Shown here piece by piece: positions 7,072 through 11,791 of a DNA stretch of 11,791 nt (position 1 is its first letter; each line of letters starts with the position of its first letter). A program made the translations under genes and the position numbers. The notes under the pieces were generated by a model. The model saw nothing but the letters and a program-made list of their open reading frames with translations. It ran no database searches and was not told where the DNA came from. The DNA comes from JAJZJT01 sp049964655 (GTDB lineage Bacteria > Actinomycetota > Acidimicrobiia > Acidimicrobiales > RAAP-2). The stretch spans positions 1 through 11,791 of the forward strand of contig JBMFXC010000078.1 of the NCBI GenBank assembly GCA_049964655.1, in the 5' to 3' direction.

Positions 7072-8208
7072 TCACCCGTTGGGAGTGACTAGGTACTTCC
7101 GACCGGTCCCCATGCGGCTGTAGGCAGACACGGCGTCAGGGCTCAGGGCGCCGGCGAGCGTGACGGCATCGGAGAAGTGGCTGGCGAAGGTCGTCGTCAG
7201 GCCGGTGGCGACCCGCTGGCGCATCGCCTCGACTCGCTCGTGCCCGGCCCGGACGAGGAACGGGGTGAGGAGCCACCCCCCCACGCCCCAGGCCATGCCG
7301 TAGCTACGTCGGAGCTCTGTGGGGCCGCGGTCGAGCGAGCCGTAGAGATAGACCTGCTTGTGCACGGTCGACCCGTACCGGCTGAACCCGGCATCGGCGG
7401 TCACTGCTGCTTCCATAGCAGTGAGGATGCGGCTGGCCAGCGTCCCCCCGCCAACGGCGTCGAAGGCCAGCGTGGCGGAAGTCGCCCGAAGCGCTCCGAT
7501 GAGGTCGTCCATGAAGTGCTGGCTGCTCGAGTCGCACACGTAGGTGGCGCCGGCGTTCGACAACAGTTCGACCTGGGCCGGGGACCGTACGATGTTGACG
7601 AGCGGCACGCCGTCCTCGAGGCAGACCCGGTTGAGCATCTGGCCAAGGTTGGATGCCGCCGCCGTGTGCACGAGGGCAGTGTGACCCTCGTCACGCATCG
7701 TCTCGACCATCGCGAGCGCCGTCATCGGGTTGACGAAGGCGGCCGCCCCCTCGGCTGCGGTGGTCCCGTCCGGCAGCACCAGGCAGGCGGCGGCGTCGAC
7801 ACGGCGGACCTGCGCGTACATGGCGCCGCCGGCCACCGCCACCAGCTTGCCCAGCAGGGCTTGGGCCGCCGGGCTGGAGCCGGCGTCGACCACCCGTCCC
7901 GCTCCTTCGTTGCCCACCGGCATCGACTCGCCGACGCGGGACGCGGCGGCGCGGGCTGCCGAGGTGTCGAGCGGGAGGGTGAGGACGGGGCGCTCTGCTG
8001 TTCCAGCTACCCGAGCCCTGCTCACGTCGGCGCCGGCGAGTAGTAAGCCGAGGTCCGAGGGGTTGATCGGAGCGGCCTCCACGCGTACCAGCACCTGGTC
8101 TGGCGACAGCTCGGGCACGTCGACCTCGACCAGTGACAGCTCCACCGTCGCCTCACCGGTCACCAACGACCGCAGCTCGAGTGCCCGTTCCAGACGCTGC
8201 TCGACCAT
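7072..8208 (-). CDS. MDR-family zinc-binding dehydrogenase / quinone oxidoreductase-like
   Basis: 378 residues, the normal length for a medium-chain dehydrogenase/reductase. Residues about 25-150 form the GroES-like catalytic domain (VLVRVEAAPINPSDLGLL near 39-56; GNEGAGRVVDAG at 99-110) and about 165-310 the Rossmann NAD(P)-binding domain (ALVHTAAASNLGQML near 178-192). The alcohol-dehydrogenase signature GHExxG reads GNEGAG here, so the catalytic-zinc histidine is replaced by Asn99-Ala100 context residues, and no structural-zinc cysteine cluster is seen. This points to a zinc-free NAD(P)H-dependent quinone or enoyl reductase type despite the family name. A closely similar conserved form is known to me from mycobacteria; its substrate is unsettled. 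The ATG at 8208 has GGGGGG five to ten bases upstream. It is divergent from the acyl-CoA synthetase, suggesting shared control. Confidence 0.88.
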   Translation of the reverse strand: MVEQRLERALELRSLVTGEATVELSLVEVDVPELSPDQVLVRVEAAPINPSDLGLLLAGADVSRARVAGTAERPVLTLPLDTSAARAAASRVGESMPVGNEGAGRVVDAGSSPAAQALLGKLVAVAGGAMYAQVRRVDAAACLVLPDGTTAAEGAAAFVNPMTALAMVETMRDEGHTALVHTAAASNLGQMLNRVCLEDGVPLVNIVRSPAQVELLSNAGATYVCDSSSQHFMDDLIGALRATSATLAFDAVGGGTLASRILTAMEAAVTADAGFSRYGSTVHKQVYLYGSLDRGPTELRRSYGMAWGVGGWLLTPFLVRAGHERVEAMRQRVATGLTTTFASHFSDAVTLAGALSPDAVSAYSRMGTGRKYLVTPNG

Positions 8209-8392
8209 GGGTCCCCCCGTTCGTCTTGTCGGCTCGGTCAGCCCGACACCGGCGTTGCCGGCGCTACAGCTTGCCACCCTGTCGAGACACCGCTGGTCGG
8301 GCCAGCTCGGGCCGTCGGAGGGTGGCGCTCCAAGCGGGACGACCACGGACGCCGCTCTTGCGCCGTGCACGCTCCACGAGCAGCATCGGACC
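8209..8392. promoter_or_regulatory. Divergent promoter region between dehydrogenase and acyl-CoA synthetase
   Basis: The 184-bp gap must hold start signals for both outward genes. It contains a small inverted repeat, CCGGC-GTT-GCCGG at 8249-8261, nearer the dehydrogenase. I cannot identify confident -35/-10 boxes on either strand. Open frames crossing it are extensions of the flanking genes without start-site support. Confidence 0.45.
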
Positions 8393-10117
8393 ATGCCGGA
8401 ACGAGACGACCCAGCAAGCCCCCATGGCTCGGCCGTGGCGCCACCCGCCACCATCACCGAGCTGCTCGCCTGGCGGGCCGCCCACGATGCCGGAAGGGTC
8501 TTCCTCGTCGTCGACGAACAGTCGATCACCTTCGGCGAGCTCGACCGCCTGGCCACCCAGGTGGCCGAGGGCCTCAGATCGTGGGGGATCCGCCCCGGGG
8601 ACCGAGTGGCCGTCGCCGCGCCCAACGGCCTGCCGTGGCTGGGGCTGTTCTTCGGCGCGACCAGGCTGGGGGCGGCGCTCGTCACCCTCAATCCCCGCTA
8701 TCGCGAGCAGGAGCTCCGCTACATGCTCAACCAGTCGGGCGCTCGGCTGCTGCTGTGCCCGGCGTCGACCCCCGAGCTCGACTTCGCCGCCTTCTTCGCT
8801 GGCTTCCGCAGCGAGGTTCCAACCGTCGAACGGTATGTCTTCCTCGAACCGCCCACCGGGGAAGGCCGTTTTGAGGGGGCGGCCACCTTCGACGAGCTGC
8901 TCACAGCCGGGGCCACGCCCCAAGCCGAGGCACCGGAGCCAGCCGAGGCCGCGCCCCAAGCCGAGGCACCGGAACCAGCCGGGGCCCAGGGCCTGGCCGG
9001 GGCGCCGGAGCCCACCTGGGCCCGGACGACGAACACCGCGGGCGGGCCGGCACCCGACGACCCCGCCGTCATCCTCTACACCTCCGGCACTACCGGAAAG
9101 CCCCGGGGGGCGGTCCTCACCCACGCCAGCCTGCTCGCCTCCGCCCGGGCGCAAGTCGCCCACCTCGGCTGGGACGAGCACACCTCGACCGTCGGCTCCC
9201 TGCCCCTCAACCACGTCGGCGGCCTGACCTGCGGCATCCTGTCGCTGCTGGTGGCCGGCGGCACCGTCGTACTGCTGCCCGCGTTCTCTCCCGGCGCAGT
9301 GCTGGCCGCCACCGCCGAGCACCGCACGACGGTGCTCTCGGGAGTGCCGACGATGTTCGTCCTGCTGCTGCAGGCCCTTGCCGCCAACCCGGTTGACGTC
9401 GGCTCGCTGCGCCAGGTCATCGTGGGCGGCTCGATCCTCGACCCGTCGCTCGCCCGGCAGGTCGCCGCGGCGTGGCCCGATGCCCAGCTGGTCAACCTGT
9501 ACGGGCTCTCCGAAAGCTCGGGGGCCTCGGTGCTGTCAGCCCCGGGCGACGACCTCGACACGGTCACCCGCAGCATCGGGGTCGTCATCGGCGACTTCGA
9601 GGGACGCGTCGTCGACGACTCGGGCATCCCGGTAGCGCCTGGGACCGTCGGGGAGCTGCAGCTGAGCGGAGGGTGCGTCGCCGCCGGCTACTGGGAGATG
9701 CCCGAGGAGACGGCCGAGACGTTCCTCCCTGGTGGGTGGCTGGCAACCGGGGACATGGTCGAGGCCGAGGCCGACGGCCACCTCATCGTGCGGGGCCGGA
9801 AGAAGGAGCTCTACATCCAGGGTGGCTTCAACGTGTACCCGGCCGAGGTAGAGGCGGTGCTCGGCACCCATCCGGCGGTGGCACTGGCCGCCGGCTTCGG
9901 GGTTCCCGACCCGGTCTACGGCGAAGTCGGCGCCTACGTCGTGGTGCCGCGTCCGGGTGCCGAAGTGGACCCCGACGAACTGCGCTCTTGGTGCGCGGCG
10001 CGGCTCGCCGACTACAAGGTTCCCCGCTACGTCACCGTGGCGCCAGAGGTGCCGCTCACCCCGGCCGGCAAGGTGGCCAAGGCCGAGCTGCGGCGCCGGT
10101 TCGAGGCGGACGCCTAG
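8393..10117 (+). CDS. AMP-forming acyl-CoA synthetase (FadD-like)
   Basis: A 574-residue class I adenylate-forming enzyme that activates a carboxylic acid with ATP to an acyl-AMP and transfers it to CoA. Motifs in order: P-loop-like A3 YTSGTTGKPRGA at 229-240, A5 NLYGLSES at 368-375, A7 GWLATGD at 448-454, hinge and A8 region GRKKELYIQGGFN at 468-480 and A10 TPAGKVAKAEL at 556-566 with the catalytic Lys560. All are intact. The C-terminal pattern (ELYIQGGFNVYPAEVE) is that of fatty- or aryl-acid CoA ligases rather than a peptide synthetase, and no carrier domain follows. It is longer than the usual 500-530 residues because of a Pro/Ala/Glu-rich insert at about 172-218 just before A3. ATG 8393 is chosen since family similarity starts soon after (ITELLAWRAA); a clear ribosome binding site is missing. 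Substrate unknown; neighbours suggest lipid or aromatic-acid breakdown. Confidence 0.94.
   Translation: MPERDDPASPHGSAVAPPATITELLAWRAAHDAGRVFLVVDEQSITFGELDRLATQVAEGLRSWGIRPGDRVAVAAPNGLPWLGLFFGATRLGAALVTLNPRYREQELRYMLNQSGARLLLCPASTPELDFAAFFAGFRSEVPTVERYVFLEPPTGEGRFEGAATFDELLTAGATPQAEAPEPAEAAPQAEAPEPAGAQGLAGAPEPTWARTTNTAGGPAPDDPAVILYTSGTTGKPRGAVLTHASLLASARAQVAHLGWDEHTSTVGSLPLNHVGGLTCGILSLLVAGGTVVLLPAFSPGAVLAATAEHRTTVLSGVPTMFVLLLQALAANPVDVGSLRQVIVGGSILDPSLARQVAAAWPDAQLVNLYGLSESSGASVLSAPGDDLDTVTRSIGVVIGDFEGRVVDDSGIPVAPGTVGELQLSGGCVAAGYWEMPEETAETFLPGGWLATGDMVEAEADGHLIVRGRKKELYIQGGFNVYPAEVEAVLGTHPAVALAAGFGVPDPVYGEVGAYVVVPRPGAEVDPDELRSWCAARLADYKVPRYVTVAPEVPLTPAGKVAKAELRRRFEADA
8916..8987 (+). repeat. 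36-bp tandem repeat in the acyl-CoA synthetase gene
   Basis: Units starting at 8916 and 8952 share CGCCCCAAGCCGAGGCACCGG and most of the following bases, a period of 36 bp (12 codons). They encode the repeated PQAEAPEPA element, and a decayed third unit (GAPEP) follows near residues 203-207. The result is a charged Pro/Ala/Glu linker inserted between the start of the N-terminal domain and the ATP-binding A3 motif. It arose by in-frame duplication. Confidence 0.8.
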
Positions 10118-10173
10118 ACCGCTCGCCACCCCGCCGGAGAGGTCGCGCCCGCTGAGGTGGTGCCCGTAGTCGA

Positions 10174-10206
10174 CGCACGTCCCAGACGTCCTGGTGGGGA
10201 CGTGCG
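10174..10206. terminator. Hairpin between converging genes
   Basis: CGCACGTCCC at 10174-10183 pairs perfectly with GGGACGTGCG at 10197-10206 around a 13-base loop. It lies 57 bp after the acyl-CoA synthetase stop and faces the converging hydroxylase remnant, so it could end transcription from either side. No T-run follows on either strand. Confidence 0.55.
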
Positions 10207-10322
10207 ACGGCGCCCGCGCCTCCTCATTCCCACACGAAGGCCGAAACCGGGACGACGCCAGACCAACGCCCACCCGTCTGACGAGGGCAGAGCCGGGTCC
10301 CTTCTGTCCTCGAGGCCCCCTT

Positions 10323-10339
10323 CGTCGGGGCGACCGACG
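10323..10339 (-). terminator. Small hairpin after the hydroxylase remnant
   Basis: CGTCGG and CCGACG form a 6-bp stem around a 5-base loop, starting 2 bp beyond the TAG at 10344-10342. It lacks a T-run; in this GC-rich DNA such a stem may be chance. The region 10118-10341 otherwise shows no gene. Confidence 0.3.
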
Positions 10340-10341
10340 CC

Positions 10342-11386
10342 CTACCCCGCCCCCAGCCCCGCGACCAGGCAGTCCGTGAGGACGTCGAGGTCCTCGCCGA
10401 CGCCGAACACGTAGCGGTCCGGGCGCACGACGGCGACGGGTGCCGGGAGGGCGTCGAGCCATGCCCGCACCTTCGGGTACTCCACGGGAACCTCCGAAGC
10501 TCGCACGAGCCGGCCGACGCCGGTCTCCAACCACCACGCCTCGGCACCACTGGCCGACCCCTCGTCACACAGGAAGGCGACAAACCCCGAGCCGAGCCAC
10601 TCGTCGGAGGGCACCCCGCCGGCAGGGACGTCCTGGGGAAGGAGCTTCCCGCCCCCCTCCGACACCAGGGCACCCGGCTCGAGCGCCGGTAGCCGGAACG
10701 CCAGCCGCTCCCCCAGCGCTTCCTCGCCGCCGGCCACGAGCCTCCGACGGTCCTCGACCTCCTCGTCCGTCGAGGCGCAGATGAACCGGCCCAGCTGCAC
10801 GGCAGCGTCAACGATCGCGGTGACGTGGGGCCGCCGCTCGGCCTCGTAGGTGTCGAGGACACCGTCGGCGGCAGCGCCGCGCCAGACGAGGTCGAGCTTC
10901 CACGCGAGGTTGGCAGCGTCGCGGATACCAGAGCACATCCCCTGGCCGAGGAACGGTGGCATGACGTGGGCGGCGTCCCCGAGGACGAAGACCCCACCAT
11001 CGCGCCACCGCGACGCCACGCCCCCCTGGAACGTGTACGACGCGGTCCGCTCCACCCGCTCGTAGCGCACGCCGGGCAGGGCGTGCTCGATGAGGTCGTC
11101 CCGCCACGCCACATCGCCCAGCAGCGCCTCGGCCGTCTCACCCGGCATGGCCTGGCACTCGAGCCGGTACCGCCGACCGGGCATGGGCAGGAGCGTCATC
11201 GGCCGCCGCCGGTCGCACACCTGCACGGCGATGTCGTCGGTTGCGACCCCCTCGTCGAGGACGAGGTCGAAGATGAACCAGTCCTCCTCGAACCCCGACA
11301 GCACACGGTCGGCCCCGATGGCAGCCCGCACGGTGCTGTTCACGCCGTCGCACCCGAGCACGAAGGGTGCTGCCACCTCGATCTCC
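10342..11386 (-). pseudogene. FAD-dependent aromatic hydroxylase (MhpA-like), 5'-truncated by IS insertion
   Basis: The remnant encodes about 347 residues of a class A flavoprotein monooxygenase. The second FAD motif GCDGVNSTVR lies near its start, and the third, VFVLGDAAHVMPPFLGQGMC, follows in the middle, continuing GIRDAANLAWKLDLVWRG. Its C-terminal part fits the thioredoxin-like domain of 3-(3-hydroxyphenyl)propionate hydroxylases. Family members are about 500-550 residues. The N-terminal 150-160, with the GxGxxG dinucleotide-binding fold, are missing: just upstream the sequence changes to the end of an IS3-type element. Without that domain FAD cannot bind normally, so the enzyme should be inactive. 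The frame stays open into the IS up to 11553, but that extension is IS sequence read backwards. The other half of the gene may lie beyond the IS, outside the window. Known MhpA-type enzymes hydroxylate phenolic acids before ring cleavage; the substrate here is unknown. Confidence 0.85.
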
Positions 11387-11439
11387 GAACCCCCCTGGGT
11401 TCCTTGGAGGCTCGATCGTTTGGAAGCGAGGCTGGAGCT

Positions 11440-11784
11440 ATGCCTACACAGAAGCCTTCGGGGCATCCGGCGACGCGGCGGTACAGCCCGTCGGAGAAGC
11501 AGCAGGCGGTTCGGCTGGTGCGCCAGTTGCGGGCCGAGTTGGGGACCGAGCACGGCACGGTGCAGCGCGTCGCGCGTCAGTTGGGGTTCGGGGTGGAGTC
11601 GGTGCGGGCCTGGGTGCGTCAGGCTGACATCGACGACGGGGGCAAGCCCGGCACCTCCACGGAGGACGCTGAGCGGATCAAGCGCCTCGAGCAGGAGAAC
11701 CGCGAGTTGAAGCGCGCGAACGAGATCTTGCGTCGCGCGTCGGCGTATTTCGCCCAGGCGGAGCTCGACCGCCCGTGGCGCTGA
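11440..11784 (+). CDS. IS3-family transposase OrfA
   Basis: A complete 114-residue OrfA. Residues about 13-62 form a helix-turn-helix of the HTH_Tnp_1 type (RYSPSEKQQAVRLVRQL, then VQRVARQLGFGVESVRAWVRQ), which binds the element's terminal repeats. Residues about 78-104 form a leucine-zipper coiled coil with Leu83, Leu90 and Leu97 in heptad register, used for multimerisation. The ATG at 11440 has GAGG 8 bases upstream; the frame is open far to the left but that part lies antisense to the hydroxylase. Its TGA overlaps an ATG in the -1 frame, as expected for OrfB. Nothing suggests damage, so the element may be active. Confidence 0.93.
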   Translation: MPTQKPSGHPATRRYSPSEKQQAVRLVRQLRAELGTEHGTVQRVARQLGFGVESVRAWVRQADIDDGGKPGTSTEDAERIKRLEQENRELKRANEILRRASAYFAQAELDRPWR

Positions 11785-11791
11785 TGGTGAA
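11784..11791 (+). CDS. IS3-family transposase OrfB, first codons only
   Basis: ATGGTGAA at the right edge starts in the -1 frame relative to orfA, with TGATG overlap. Met-Val-Lys/Asn is a common OrfB start in this IS3 group, where OrfB carries the DDE integrase core. Only two full codons are visible, so this rests on position and family knowledge. No A6G slippery run is seen near the end of orfA, so translational coupling seems as likely as programmed frameshifting. Confidence 0.55.

Larger units (their letters stand above)
11387..11791 (+). mobile_element. IS3-family insertion sequence, left end (partial)
   Basis: The element begins near 11385-11390, where hydroxylase similarity stops. From there sequence of the type GAACCCCCCTGGGTTCC leads over about 50 bp to orfA, a layout typical of the left end of actinobacterial IS3 elements. 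GAACCC-CCCT-GGGTTC is itself a perfect inverted repeat at 11387-11402. The exact terminal base cannot be fixed because the right end and target duplication are beyond the window. It is transcribed opposite to the interrupted gene. Confidence 0.8.

Noticed and set aside
5671..7092. 473-codon plus-strand open frame rich in Leu/Gly
   Set aside because: Antisense to the Ala/Gln coiled-coil gene; its Gly-Leu repeats are the reverse reading of the Ala/Gln repeat.
7730..8392. N-terminal extension of the acyl-CoA synthetase frame
   Set aside because: It is antisense to the dehydrogenase gene and has no similarity to the ligase family; the family-like sequence starts after ATG 8393.
8916..8987. 36-bp repeat as a mobile-element or CRISPR repeat
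   Set aside because: The units are directly adjacent, in frame, with no spacer, so they are a coding tandem duplication.
10825..11439. N-terminal extension of the OrfA frame
   Set aside because: Antisense to the hydroxylase remnant; OrfA has its own ATG and ribosome binding site within the IS and the normal family length from there.

Overview
The window is very GC-rich DNA with strong G/C third-position bias and frequent GTG starts. This fits a high-GC actinobacterium. The oxidoreductase and the secreted coiled-coil protein resemble forms I associate with mycobacteria and Acidimicrobiia, but the genus cannot be read from sequence alone.

Layout: five genes lie on the minus strand from left to about 8.2 kb: the first 32 codons of a probable MFS transporter (2-97), a 1095-aa SWIM/SNF2 helicase-like ATPase (415-3702), a cytochrome P450 (3798-5057), a secreted coiled-coil protein with a degenerate LytM/M23-like domain (5428-6750) and a quinone-oxidoreductase-type MDR dehydrogenase (7072-8208). 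An AMP-forming acyl-CoA synthetase (8393-10117, plus) is divergent from the dehydrogenase across a 184-bp gap. It converges on the C-terminal two-thirds of an MhpA-like FAD aromatic hydroxylase (10342 to about 11386, minus). That hydroxylase is cut off by the left end of an IS3-family element, whose orfA (11440-11784) and the first codons of orfB run to the window edge.

How the genes relate: P450, MDR reductase, acyl-CoA ligase and FAD monooxygenase are all enzyme types of lipid, steroid or aromatic breakdown, so a loose catabolic neighbourhood is plausible. The gaps are long (95 to about 370 bp) and several hold hairpins, so a single operon is unlikely. The helicase and the secreted protein look like ordinary housekeeping or accessory genes.

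Intergenic structure of note: a 39-nt hairpin just after the secreted-protein gene, two 13-bp perfect palindromes 19 bp apart between the dehydrogenase and the secreted-protein gene, a perfect inverted repeat just upstream of the transporter ribosome binding site, and a hairpin with a 10-bp stem between the converging ligase and hydroxylase. I see no CRISPR array, tRNA, rRNA, phage genes, toxin-antitoxin pair or recognisable defence system, and nothing that is convincingly a new biological system. The most solid unusual event is the IS3 disruption of the hydroxylase.
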